A program made the translations under genes and the position numbers. From Thermosynechococcus vestitus BP-1 (GTDB lineage Bacteria; Cyanobacteriota; Cyanobacteriia; Thermosynechococcales; Thermosynechococcaceae), in NCBI RefSeq assembly GCF_000011345.1, contig NC_004113.1, positions 1,984,001 to 2,048,000 on the forward strand: a stretch of 64,000 bases of DNA, given 5' to 3'. The notes beneath the pieces were generated by a model. The model saw only the letters and a list, made by a program, of their open reading frames with translations, had not been told where the DNA came from and made no database searches. This document shows, one piece after another, positions 9,669 to 18,570 of the stretch (positions are counted from its first letter, which is position 1; the number at the start of each line of letters is the position of its first letter).

Positions 9669-10220
9669 CATCCGCCAGCCACTCAAAAACATCAGGAGCA
9701 GAGCAGCACTGAGTAGCAAAATATAGAAGGGTTTTAGGGCTGCACCTAGATAAGCCCCCTCGTGGATCTGCAACAAAATAGCCACCTTTTCTTTGGGCAA
9801 CCGCAGCCAATAGCGACTTAAATGATAACTCACTCCTGTAGTGGCACTGACCAGCAGTGGTAGGAAGAGCAACAAGGCACCATATTGATGGATGAGCCTC
9901 ACCTTCACATTTGCCTTTACAGAGGAGAAGCGACGCTTTAAAAGCCAGGGATTAATTAACCTAAAGCCGCTAGCAACCAATAGAACCACAGTCAGACTCA
10001 GCAAGAACATGTAGAGCACACTAAACCATTCCCCCAAAAAGGCACCCGTGTGGATTGCCATCATGGCTTTACCAAAGTCCTTTGATAGATTTAGCCAACT
10101 ACGACCTAGGCGATAAGCCAACCCCGTACAATTTGTTAACCCTAAAGGTAAAAACAGAGCGATCGCTAGCTGACGATGTAGGCGACGGACATTCATCTTA
10201 AAAGTCTCCCTATGGTTCAC
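9648..10220 (-). CDS. PepSY-associated transmembrane protein with internal duplication
   Basis: 190-residue integral membrane protein with four hydrophobic segments arranged as two similar halves. In each, a helix beginning with a His (RRLHRQLAIALFLPLG; RLIHQYGALLLFLPLL) is followed by an amphipathic stretch (HTGAFLGEW; HEGAYLGAA) and another helix. The repeated His suggests heme or metal binding, as known for some PepSY-TM proteins linked to iron uptake. It lies 18 bases after the PiuC-like gene, on the same strand and surely cotranscribed. I infer a role in iron or siderophore metabolism. It overlaps sufD at the 3' ends. Confidence 0.75.
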   Translation of the reverse strand: MNHRETFKMNVRRLHRQLAIALFLPLGLTNCTGLAYRLGRSWLNLSKDFGKAMMAIHTGAFLGEWFSVLYMFLLSLTVVLLVASGFRLINPWLLKRRFSSVKANVKVRLIHQYGALLLFLPLLVSATTGVSYHLSRYWLRLPKEKVAILLQIHEGAYLGAALKPFYILLLSAALLLMFLSGWRMLRQRSA

Positions 10221-10238
10221 TCAAAGCAACGCACTGAA

Positions 10239-10913
10239 TTAAATTTCAGCCCATTTCCGCAGCAAGTTAGAGTACACCTTGCACAAGAGATCAAAATCTA
10301 CCGTCTTTCCCTGCTTTTCAAAAAGGCTGCGGCGAACAGTATCTAACTCAAAAAGAAGTTCCCGCTCTAGGGGATCACGGATTAAACTTTGCACCCAAGC
10401 CACTGCAACAAGACGCACACCCTTGCTCACTGTCTCCACCCGATGAAGAAAGATGGAAGGATAAACAATCATTGATCCCGCAGGCAGCTTAAAATACTGC
10501 TCTCCTAGGCTAGTATCGAGCACTAAGGCACCCCCTTCATAGGCGAAAGGATCATTTAGAAAAATTGTCAAGGACACATCAGAGCGTCTTAGTTGATCGC
10601 CACTTCCCATAAGGGCATTATCTGTATGGGTACCGTAGGCCATCCCTACTTCATAGCGGCTAAACAGAAGTGGGCCAATGATCTTGGGTTGGACATAGGC
10701 TTGAAAGAGCTGATTTCTGCTTAAGGCAGAGAGTACAATTTCTGAGGCAACTCGGTACTCCTCCCCCTCCTGCACCAGTTGTTGATTGTCCTTAACCGTT
10801 TTGGCATAGATGCCGGCAGTCCATTTGCCGTCCTCAAAGACCCCTGCTTGCAGGAGGGTATTGAGCTGGTTCAGTTCCTCAGTGGTCAGTACTCGATCAA
10901 TTTGCAGCAGCAT
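10239..10913 (-). CDS. piuC: PiuC/YbiX-like Fe(II)/2-oxoglutarate dioxygenase (PKHD type)
   Basis: 224 residues. The double-stranded beta-helix motifs are present: HxD in YGTHTDNALM (His96, Asp98), distal His157 in FLHRVETV and the 2-oxoglutarate-binding Arg167 in KGVRLVAVAW. The Fe2+-dependent dioxygenase family YbiX/PiuC is usually next to TonB siderophore receptors and under iron control. No receptor is seen here. The start MLLQIDRVLTTEELNQL at 10913 matches the family; an ATG 36 bases earlier would add a Lys-rich tail. It is followed closely by the PepSY-type gene. Its substrate is unknown for the family. Confidence 0.88.
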   Translation of the reverse strand: MLLQIDRVLTTEELNQLNTLLQAGVFEDGKWTAGIYAKTVKDNQQLVQEGEEYRVASEIVLSALSRNQLFQAYVQPKIIGPLLFSRYEVGMAYGTHTDNALMGSGDQLRRSDVSLTIFLNDPFAYEGGALVLDTSLGEQYFKLPAGSMIVYPSIFLHRVETVSKGVRLVAVAWVQSLIRDPLERELLFELDTVRRSLFEKQGKTVDFDLLCKVYSNLLRKWAEI

Positions 10914-11051
10914 AACATGCTTTTCTTTCTTTTCTTTATAGGTGTGCACAGGATAGCAATAGGCGTCTTGAAGGGCAGAGTAACTACCCTGCCCTGCTGT
11001 GGCTGTACCTCAACTCAAGTGATGGAGCTTGAGTCACAAAAACAAGGCACC

Positions 11052-11327
11052 CTATGACTGCCAATATCGATAACGACCCCGTTCACCGCGTTCACCGTAT
11101 TCACCCCGCTCACCGTATTCACCCCGTTCACCGCGCTCAGCCATCAGGTAAATACTAGAGCCTCTGGTTGAACTGCTGGTAACGGCAGTGGCAGAGGTAC
11201 CCGGTAGAGATGAAGGCCGATAGGAGGTTCCTCCCTCCTCGCCGCCAGCATTGGAACCTTGGCAACTGGCTAAGGTTGTCACTAGCCCTAGGGAAAGAAA
11301 CAGACGGACAGCCTGTGAAGAATTCAT
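11052..11327 (-). CDS. Small lipoprotein with GERGEY-repeat C-terminus
   Basis: 91 residues from ATG 11327, which has AAGGAG nine bases upstream. The N-terminus (VRLFLSLGLVTTLASCQG) is a lipoprotein signal with Cys22. A Ser/Thr/Gly-rich linker follows, and the last approximately 30 residues are short tandem repeats of GERGEY and variants, ending in RYRYWQS. The composition is Gly, Glu, Arg, Tyr, with alternating charge. I do not recognise a family. It lies 86 bases after the sensor kinase gene and before piuC on the same strand, so it may be an envelope component of the same regulon. The codon-level repeats (TTCACCG units on the + strand) suggest recent expansion. Confidence 0.65.
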   Translation of the reverse strand: MNSSQAVRLFLSLGLVTTLASCQGSNAGGEEGGTSYRPSSLPGTSATAVTSSSTRGSSIYLMAERGERGEYGERGEYGERGERGRYRYWQS

Positions 11328-11412
11328 CGAAGACCACTCCTTAAAAAGTGCAATTCTGTTTTTCTCCCCAACCTTACCAAGAGAAAGTAAAAATCTCGGA
11401 AAAGCTTCCCTC

Positions 11413-12813
11413 CTATACCGCAGGGAGCTTGACGACAAATGTTGTTCCCCTATGCTGCTGACTGTAGACGTTCACAGTCCCCCCATAGTGATTGACCAGT
11501 GTCTTAACCACTGCCAAACCCAGTCCTGAGCCTTCGGCGTAATGCAGTCTTGCTTCACTAGATCGCCAAAATCGATCAAAAATACGGGGGAGGTCTTGAG
11601 ACGCAATTCCAATGCCAGTATCCTGAATTTCAACGACGGCAAAAGCTCCCTGTTTTCTAAGGCAAACAGTTATCGCTCCACGATCGGGGGTGTACTGAAG
11701 CGCGTTATCTAAAAGATTGCTAAAAATTTCATAAATTTGTTGAGAATTGCCGCGGATATGGGTAATATTTTGGCATTGATAGCTCAGATCAATCTCTTTT
11801 TTTTCAGCGCGATCGCGATGTAGTTCAATCAGTGAATCTAATAACTCATCTAGGTCAAACTCGACCCATTGACTCTGATCAAGTTTTTCATTATCTATGC
11901 GGGCTAAGATCAAGAGCTTATTAATCAAAGTACTCATCTGCTGACAAGCCGATGAGATAATTTTAATCTTATTTAAACAGGAAGGATCAAAGTTATTCAA
12001 GTAAACTTCTAAGAGTGAAACAGAGGCCTGGATTGCGGTTAGGGGATGGCGCAACTGATGGGAAGCATCGGCAGTAAACTGCTTAATTTGATTCAGTGAA
12101 AGAACGACTGGCCTCAGGTTTTGATGAGTTAACCAAGATGCTGCAAAAAGTGTCAGGGTGCTATTAAACAAAATATTTAATAGAAAAATATATTTCAAGT
12201 AATTAATCTCTTTTTCTAATTCAGCAGTAGATTCTACTACACAGACATAGCCAATAATTTTACCCTGCTGTCCTGATTGAATCGGAGTTGCATGTACTGG
12301 TAAAAGAAAACGGTGATACTGATCTGCCTCGATAATTATTCCAGAGGTAGGAAGATCATTCGGAAAGCTGACTTTATGGAACCTTTTCCCTTCGTATATG
12401 ATTAAGTTTCTATCTTTATCGTACCACTGAATTCCTTGGGAGAGGTTAATAAGAGGGCTCTCTATAACTTCATAGACAGAACTAAAGTAATACTTTCCCA
12501 TCAATTGAGAAACAGTTATTGGCTGTAAAACTCCCGATTCATCCATAGGAACATATTTTTTATATTCTGGTTGCTTCTTTAACTCTTGATACTCATGCTC
12601 AAGAATAGAAAAAACATTAGCAGACCAAGTTCCTACTTCCCTCAAGTTAGTATTTAGTTGATCATAGCGCTGAGCAACAATTAGGGAGTAAATAGCCAAT
12701 GAAGAAATGGATAAGATGCCGTTAATCAGTAGAAAGTATATGAGAAATAGGCGATTTCGCAGATGACTAAGTTGCCGATTGAAAGTTTGGATTAAGCCGA
12801 TAGCCAAAACCAT
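11413..12813 (-). CDS. Membrane sensor histidine kinase
   Basis: About 466 residues. TM1 (LFLIYFLLINGILSISSLAIYS) and TM2 (YIFLLNILFNSTLTLFAASW) bracket an extracytoplasmic sensor region of about 160 residues. The H-box is DASHQLRHPLTAIQ (Arg-His-Pro rather than the common Arg-Thr-Pro), with N-box NLLDNALQYTP and G-boxes DTGIGI and GSGLGLAVV. The start overlaps the response-regulator stop; ATG 12813 is the first ATG, with a TTG at 12825. The gene is clearly AT-richer than its neighbours, hinting at transfer or weak selection. The ligand is unknown. The downstream piuC and PepSY genes suggest metals. Confidence 0.88.
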   Translation of the reverse strand: MVLAIGLIQTFNRQLSHLRNRLFLIYFLLINGILSISSLAIYSLIVAQRYDQLNTNLREVGTWSANVFSILEHEYQELKKQPEYKKYVPMDESGVLQPITVSQLMGKYYFSSVYEVIESPLINLSQGIQWYDKDRNLIIYEGKRFHKVSFPNDLPTSGIIIEADQYHRFLLPVHATPIQSGQQGKIIGYVCVVESTAELEKEINYLKYIFLLNILFNSTLTLFAASWLTHQNLRPVVLSLNQIKQFTADASHQLRHPLTAIQASVSLLEVYLNNFDPSCLNKIKIISSACQQMSTLINKLLILARIDNEKLDQSQWVEFDLDELLDSLIELHRDRAEKKEIDLSYQCQNITHIRGNSQQIYEIFSNLLDNALQYTPDRGAITVCLRKQGAFAVVEIQDTGIGIASQDLPRIFDRFWRSSEARLHYAEGSGLGLAVVKTLVNHYGGTVNVYSQQHRGTTFVVKLPAV

Positions 12814-13456
12814 AGACAGTCTCAATCAAATTGGCGGGAGCGCCTACTGCTTTCAACTTATGACGCAGGCTTCTTAAGTGTACTTTAACCGTTTCCTCGC
12901 CTGGCATCTCATCCAGTGGCCAAGCATAATCCATAATGGCTGAGCGGCTCAGAATACGGCTGCCATGGCGCAAGAGCACCTCTAAGATGGCATACTCTTT
13001 GGGTGTAAGATGCAGCTCTTGATGGTTATAGGTCACTTTAGCCCTATCGGGATCAAGAATGAGGGCACCCCAGTGGAGAATAGGGGCAAAGGGCAGTGGC
13101 TTGCGCCTCAATAGGGCACGAACTCGGGCCAATAGCTCAGGGAGATCAAAGGGCTTGACCATGTAATCATCGGCCCCAGCATCAAGGCCCATCACTTTGT
13201 CGCTGCTAGTGTCTCGAGCAGTCAGAATCAGAATAGGAAGCGAGTGACCTCTTTGGCGAATTGTTTGGCAAAAGCTGAGACCGTCCATGCCAGGTAAGCC
13301 GAGGTCTAAGATAAGGAGGTCAAAAGCGGTGGCTTCTAAATAGTCCAGTCCTGTCTCGGCATCATAGGCAATTTCAACAATATACTGCTGATGTGCTAGA
13401 GATTCAGCAACTAAGCCCGCAATTGTCCTATCATCTTCGATAACTAAAACTTTCAC
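12767..13456 (-). CDS. OmpR-family response regulator
   Basis: 229 residues with an N-terminal receiver: acidic pair EDD, phospho-acceptor Asp in LLILDLGLPGMDG, LILTARD, and Lys in DYMVKPFDLPEL. It is followed by a winged-helix DNA-binding domain (LTPKEYAILEVLLRHG to VYGFGYRLNP). The start is best at GTG 13456 (VKVLVIEDDRTIAGL), which gives the usual length; an upstream TTG at 13528 would add a 24-residue tail. Its 3' end overlaps the kinase gene, so the pair is translationally coupled. Similar to cyanobacterial RppA/NrsR-type regulators, but I cannot assign an orthologue. Confidence 0.9.
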   Translation of the reverse strand: MKVLVIEDDRTIAGLVAESLAHQQYIVEIAYDAETGLDYLEATAFDLLILDLGLPGMDGLSFCQTIRQRGHSLPILILTARDTSSDKVMGLDAGADDYMVKPFDLPELLARVRALLRRKPLPFAPILHWGALILDPDRAKVTYNHQELHLTPKEYAILEVLLRHGSRILSRSAIMDYAWPLDEMPGEETVKVHLRSLRHKLKAVGAPANLIETVYGFGYRLNPNFQSAT

Positions 13457-13559
13457 TGGTGCCGACTCAATAGCTTTAGCGAGTCTTTTGGGGGGCGATG
13501 GATGGCGATCGCCGACGGCAGGTTGCAAGCGATCGCCAGCTCTTGCTAAGGAGAGACAG

Positions 13560-14819
13560 CTAAGTGGTGTATTCAGCGTTAATTTTCACGTAATCATAGC
13601 TGAGATCGCAGCCCCAAGCCACACCCCGACCACTGCCAGAGCCAATACTCACCTCAATCACCACAGGATGGTCAATGGATTGCTGACCACTGGCATCCGT
13701 ACTGGCAGCGGCTTGCTGAACCAAATAGGCATGGGCAGCAGCGGGATCAAAGGGTAGGGGCTGACCGTGGCGCATCATGGGGATACCCCCCAGGGCAATG
13801 GCCAGGTTACTAGCATCAAAGGGTACCCCCGCACGACCTGCCGCCGCAGCAATGCGTCCCCAGTTGGGATCCCGTCCGTAAATTGCCGACTTCACCAGCA
13901 TTGAACTTGCAATGGTTCTGGCCACTTGACGGGCAGCGGTATCATCGCTGGCACCGCTCACTTGGACTTCAATGAGGCAAGTTGCCCCCTCCCCATCGCG
14001 GGCGATCGCCTTCGCTAAATGTACACAAACAGCCGTCAGCATTTCTTCAAGGCGGGTGGCGGCTGCGCCCGGCTCCGCGATCGCAGGAGTACGTGATTGT
14101 CCATTAGCCAAAGCAATGACACTGTCATTGGTGCTGGTGTCGCCATCCACAGTAATTTGATTGAAGGAGCGATCGCAGGCGCGCTGTAGCATTTCCTGCC
14201 ACAGATGGGGGGAGACAGCGGCATCACAAGTAATAAAGGCCAGCATCGTTGCCATCTTCGGGTGAATCATTCCCGACCCCTTGGCCATACCACCAATGCG
14301 AATGGTTTGCCCCTCCCACTCGGCTTCAAGAGCAATTTGCTTAGGCACTAAATCTGTTGTCATAATTGCCCGAGCAGCAGCCTCTCCACCACCATCACTC
14401 AAGTTTGCCGTTAGCGTTGGCAGCGCTTGGCGCATTTTTTCAAGGGGAATGGGTTGACCAATGACCCCAGTGGAGGCCACCAGCACCATCTCTGGACTGA
14501 ACCCCAAGGCCGTTGCCACCATATCCGCTTGGGCCAAAACCGCCTGCCAGCCCTGTTCTCCCGTGGCAGCATTGGCCTGACCCGAATTACACAAAATGGC
14601 TTGCGCCGTTCCCTTGGTTTGTAATCGCTGCCGACAGTAGCGGACGGGTGCGGCACACATATGGTTCGTCGTAAATACCCCAGCGGCGATCGCGGGCACA
14701 TCGGAAACAATCAATGCCAAATCCGGTGCGCCTGAAGCTTTGAGTCCTGCCGTTATTCCCGCAGCCCGATACCCCTTGGCCGCAGTCACACCACCTGTAA
14801 TTTGTTGCCAGTGGCTCAT
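13560..14819 (-). CDS. argJ: Bifunctional ornithine acetyltransferase / N-acetylglutamate synthase
   Basis: 419 residues, normal length. ArgJ recycles the acetyl group in arginine synthesis. It is made as a precursor that cleaves itself before a Thr; the site is visible in HPKMATMLAFITCDAAV, where the Thr of ATML is the nucleophile. Other conserved stretches are GVFTTNHMCAAPV, ILCNSGQANAATG, QITVDGDTSTNDSV and SAIYGRDPNWGRI. The ATG at 14819 begins MSHWQQITGGVTAAKGYRAA. Monocistronic by spacing. Confidence 0.97.
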   Translation of the reverse strand: MSHWQQITGGVTAAKGYRAAGITAGLKASGAPDLALIVSDVPAIAAGVFTTNHMCAAPVRYCRQRLQTKGTAQAILCNSGQANAATGEQGWQAVLAQADMVATALGFSPEMVLVASTGVIGQPIPLEKMRQALPTLTANLSDGGGEAAARAIMTTDLVPKQIALEAEWEGQTIRIGGMAKGSGMIHPKMATMLAFITCDAAVSPHLWQEMLQRACDRSFNQITVDGDTSTNDSVIALANGQSRTPAIAEPGAAATRLEEMLTAVCVHLAKAIARDGEGATCLIEVQVSGASDDTAARQVARTIASSMLVKSAIYGRDPNWGRIAAAAGRAGVPFDASNLAIALGGIPMMRHGQPLPFDPAAAHAYLVQQAAASTDASGQQSIDHPVVIEVSIGSGSGRGVAWGCDLSYDYVKINAEYTT

Positions 14820-14918
14820 AGTGTCGTCAACAAGAGAATCGTTGCGATTATATCAAGGGTCTTTCCCAAAAGAGCAACTGTTAAGGTTTCTGCAGAAGTT
14901 TAGGGAAAGATGACGACT

Positions 14919-14936
14919 CAAGGAGCGAAGTCCTTG
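14919..14936. repeat. Short perfect hairpin downstream of the decayed gene
   Basis: CAAGGA at 14919-14924 and TCCTTG at 14931-14936 form a 6-base stem with a 6-base loop. No T-run follows on either strand, so it is not a good intrinsic terminator. It may mark the end of the ppc transcript. Confidence 0.3.
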
Positions 14937-14990
14937 GGTAATCGGCAGGGTCATCGCTGCGGTTGCCAGCACAATGGGGCAATTCGCTAA

Positions 14991-15413
14991 TTAAACGTTG
15001 TCGTTGTAATTTGTTGTTGTTATTTGCTCAGGTTCACTGTAGGCTTTAAGGGTTCGATCCACCAATTGAATAAAGCCAATAGGGGGGCATTGATGCCGCG
15101 GCACCGAGCAGCAATTTCAAGGTGCGATCGTAAGATTGTCAACAAGGTTAATATCTAGCTCAAGTTCACTGTAACTGAAATGACAACCAGTGGTTAACAG
15201 TGCAGGGTTGCCCTCTCACCAAACATTGGCATTCAGTCCAGCAGCAGTTGGGTGATACAGGTTTCGTGGGCTGTCCCCTAGCAGCCATCTTGATCAGGGC
15301 CCCGGCACAAGTTCAATAGGGTCATCTTTCGCCCAAAAGCCTAGCTCAAAGTCCTCAACGCTAACTTGCAGCAACTGCCGCGATAGGGTTAATGTGCGGG
15401 TCGTCGGGTCCAT
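14991..15413 (-). pseudogene. Decayed gene downstream of ppc
   Basis: A credible gene start (ATG 15413, GAGG before it) opens MDPTTRTLTLSRQLLQVSV and continues to FWAKDDPIELVPGP, then hits a stop at 15294. Further down, an open stretch containing PIGFIQLVDRTLKAYSEPEQ ends at a stop at 14991, but it is separated from the start by stops and frame changes. A run of six G (+ strand) near 15080 is a plausible slip site. The pieces together would be about 140 residues. I do not recognise the family. It begins 20 bases after ppc on the same strand. The rest of the 600-base gap (14820-14990) holds only the small hairpin. Confidence 0.4.
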
Positions 15414-15432
15414 GATTCACCCTCGCCGTTGC

Positions 15433-18400
15433 TTAGCCTGTATTGCGCATCCCCGCTGCTATGCCATTGATGGTCAAGAGTGCCCCCCGCAGCAATTCAC
15501 CCCGACCATAGCGGGAGCGCAAAATTGCCCCAGAGGTGGTTTGGCTATTGTGCTGGCGCAGCCGTTTCAAAAGAGATACTTGCAGGAAGCCCAAAGGAAC
15601 AATGGTGCGATTGCGCAGTTGCACCGATCGCTGAAGCGCCGGATCCCCATCGAGTAGCCGCTCATGGCCAGTAATCGTGAGGACTAATTCCGTGGTCAGG
15701 CGATATTCCTGAGCAATCTGATCGTAGAGGCGGCAGAAGGCTTCACGGTTTTGGGGTTGGCTGAGTTCTTGGACATAGTAGCGGGCAATCTCTAGATCAA
15801 CCTTGGCAAGGGTCATCTCAACCTTAGAGATCACCATGCGGAAGAAAGGCCACTTATAGTAGAAGTAGCGCAAGAGGGAGAGATGCTCAGCGGGTTTTTC
15901 CTCAAGGAATTCCTTCAGGGCAGTACCCACGCCATACCAAGCCGGCAGCAGGAAACGGGTTTGCGTCCAACTAAAGACCCAAGGAATTGCCCGCAGGCTC
16001 TCAAGGGTTTTCTTGCCCCCCCGCCGTGTTGGCCGTGAGCTAATTTGCAGTTGGCTAATCTCTTGGATTGGGGTGACTTCGTTAAAGAATTCAATGAATT
16101 CTGGCTGCTCATAGATGAGATGGCGATAGCACTGGCGCGATCGCGTAGCCAACTCCTCCATAATCTCGTGCCAAGGCTCAATCTCATCAATACTACTGCG
16201 GAGCAAACTAGCTTGGATGACCGCTGTGGCCACTGTTTCGAGGTTAAAGAGCGCGAGTTCCGGCAACGAGTATTTGGAAGCCAGCACCTCCCCCTGCTCA
16301 GTAATCTTGATTCGTCCCTTAATCGTTTGTGCTGGCTGTGCCAAAATCGCCGCATAGGCAGGTCCACCACCCCGACCCACTGAACCACCCCGACCGTGGA
16401 AAATGCGCAGTTGGAAGCCAAAACTCTCAGCAATTTTCTGCAGCTGTTGTTGTGCCTTATAAATTTCCCAGTTGCTACTGAGGAAGCCCGAATCCTTATT
16501 GCTGTCGGAATAGCCCAGCATGACCTCCTGCAGAAAGGGGGTACTGTTGCTTCCAAGATAGCTCCGGCAAAAGGGGAGAGAGAATAGTTGGGTCAGCACC
16601 GCTGGGGCGTGCTTGAGATCCTCCACCGTTTCAAACAGGGGAATGGCTTGCAGGGTACTAGCGCCAGTGGCTGGATCAAAAAGGCCTGCCTCCTTAGCAA
16701 AGAGGAGTACCTCCAACAGATCGCTGACCTCATGGCTCATGCTGATGATGTAGGTATTGCACAAATCGGTGCCAAATTCCTGCTGGAGTTGCCGCACCAT
16801 GCGGAATGTTTCAATGATTTCATTGGTGCGATCGCTAAAGGGGAGTTCCCCTGGAATCAAGGGGCGACGGGTCGAGAGTTCACTGAGGAGCCAGCGGGTG
16901 CGTTCGGCTTCTGAGAGTTCTGTATAGGGACAGGGGAGAATACCCAAATAGGCGGTAATTTCATTGAGGGCCTCAGCGTGACAGGTACTTTCTTGGCGAA
17001 TATCCAAGGCTGCTAGATTAAAGCCAAAGACCTCCACCTGGCAAATCAAATCATCCAATTCGCGGCAGGCCAATCCCGTTTCCTTGAGGTTACGCTGAAT
17101 GAGCAGCAGTTCTGCCAAGAATTCTTCACCGTGGCGGTAAAACTGTCCATTATTTAACTCTTCCGCCTCATTGCGGCGAATGCAATAGGTTTGCAGCGCC
17201 CGGTTGCGATCGCGGGTATTTTGCAGCCGTTTGAGCACATAGGCCAGTTTCAGGCGGTAGGGTTCCTGCCGATAGCGCACCGCATACTGCTCATAGATAC
17301 TCGGGAGTTGCCGTTGATCCTGCTCAAGGGAATCTAGCAAATCCGGCAGCACATCGCACCAGTGCAGGGACAGGCTGAGCAAATTGATTAAGCGCTCAAC
17401 GGACTTAATATACTCCTCAAGAACTAAGTTGCGTTGATAGCAGGCCGTTTGCCACGTTACTTCTGGTTTGACATAGGGATTGCCATCGCGATCGCCCCCC
17501 ACCCAAGAGCCAAAGCGGCAGAAACGGTGACGGGGGGGCTGAAGCGCGGGAAAGGTTTCATGTAATGACTGCTCCAGACGGCGATAGAGCTTGGGAATGA
17601 CAGCAAAAATTACCTCCTTGAAGTAGTGGAGGGTGTATTCCACCTCATCGAGCACCTCCGGCTTAAATTGGTGCAACTCATCGGTGCGCCACCAGAGGCG
17701 AATTTCCTCCATCAGTTGTGCCCGTAAAGTTTGGGCGTTCCAATCCGTGAGGTGTGGAGAAGCCCCCTCCAGCACATCCAGTTGCTCGAGTAATCGGGCA
17801 ACCCGCCGCTGCTTATCACGAATCGTTTGCCGCACAATCTCCGTCGGGTGGGCAGTGAACACCAACTTAATGTCCAGTTGATCCAAAAGCTTTTGAATAT
17901 GGCGCGGCGGCACATTCAACATCTGCAGCCGAGGAAAGAGCCAAGCAAAGGAACCATACTGCTGAGTAGCGGGAATGGCTTCGTAGAGACTATGCTCTAG
18001 GCGTTCACTCGGCCCACTGCGCACATCCGTTGCGTTGGCAGCAGTATGAGGCAGCGGAAAGCCTTCACCACTGACACCGGAAATTGGTTCACTCATGACA
18101 CTGCGGCGGCGCAATCCCTCTTGGGCAGCGCGTTCACGGTTGTATTGTTGTTCATAGTGCTGCTCAACGATGTTGATAATTTGAAAGTAGAGGTTAAAAG
18201 CCCGGGCCGCTCTAATGGCCTCATTGAGTTCGAGGGATTCAATAACCTTCAGCAATTCCCCTTCTGGGGCATGGAGCACATGACCTTCCGGCGAAGAGAG
18301 AGCCCCCAAGCGCCGCAATAGATCAACCAATTCTTGACCCGATTCTGCCGCCAAGACATCGACCAAGACCTCTTCCACCAGTCGCAACCGTTCCTGTAGG

Positions 18401-18468
18401 GTACGGGCTGCCAAACTTTCACTTTCAATTAAGCGATCGCGATTGGTCACATCGAGGACTGATGTCAT
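15433..18468 (-). CDS. ppc: Phosphoenolpyruvate carboxylase
   Basis: 1011 residues from ATG 18468 ([18 protein letters not shown]), the length I recall for Thermosynechococcus PEPC; an in-frame upstream start at 18486 would add six. It carboxylates PEP to oxaloacetate with bicarbonate. Catalytic elements are visible: [69 protein letters not shown] and the invariant C-terminus RNTG. An N-terminal extension relative to the E. coli enzyme is typical of cyanobacteria. The plant-type N-terminal phosphorylation motif is not seen. Confidence 0.98.
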
Positions 18469-18570
18469 ATTTACCCCAGCCTGCAAAGATAATACTCCTT
18501 ACTTTACCCAATCCTGAACCAGGGCGGTACAACAATTGATAACAGGCGTATTAAGGATTTGTTAACAGTT

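Noticed and set aside
11085-11150. Regular TTCACC-containing repeats that could suggest a small CRISPR-like array
   Set aside because: Units are only about 9-18 bases without spacers and correspond to the GERGEY codons of the lipoprotein gene.
13488-13757. Rightward open frame at the argJ/regulator border
   Set aside because: It is antisense to argJ and the regulator, with no start signal or recognisable domain.
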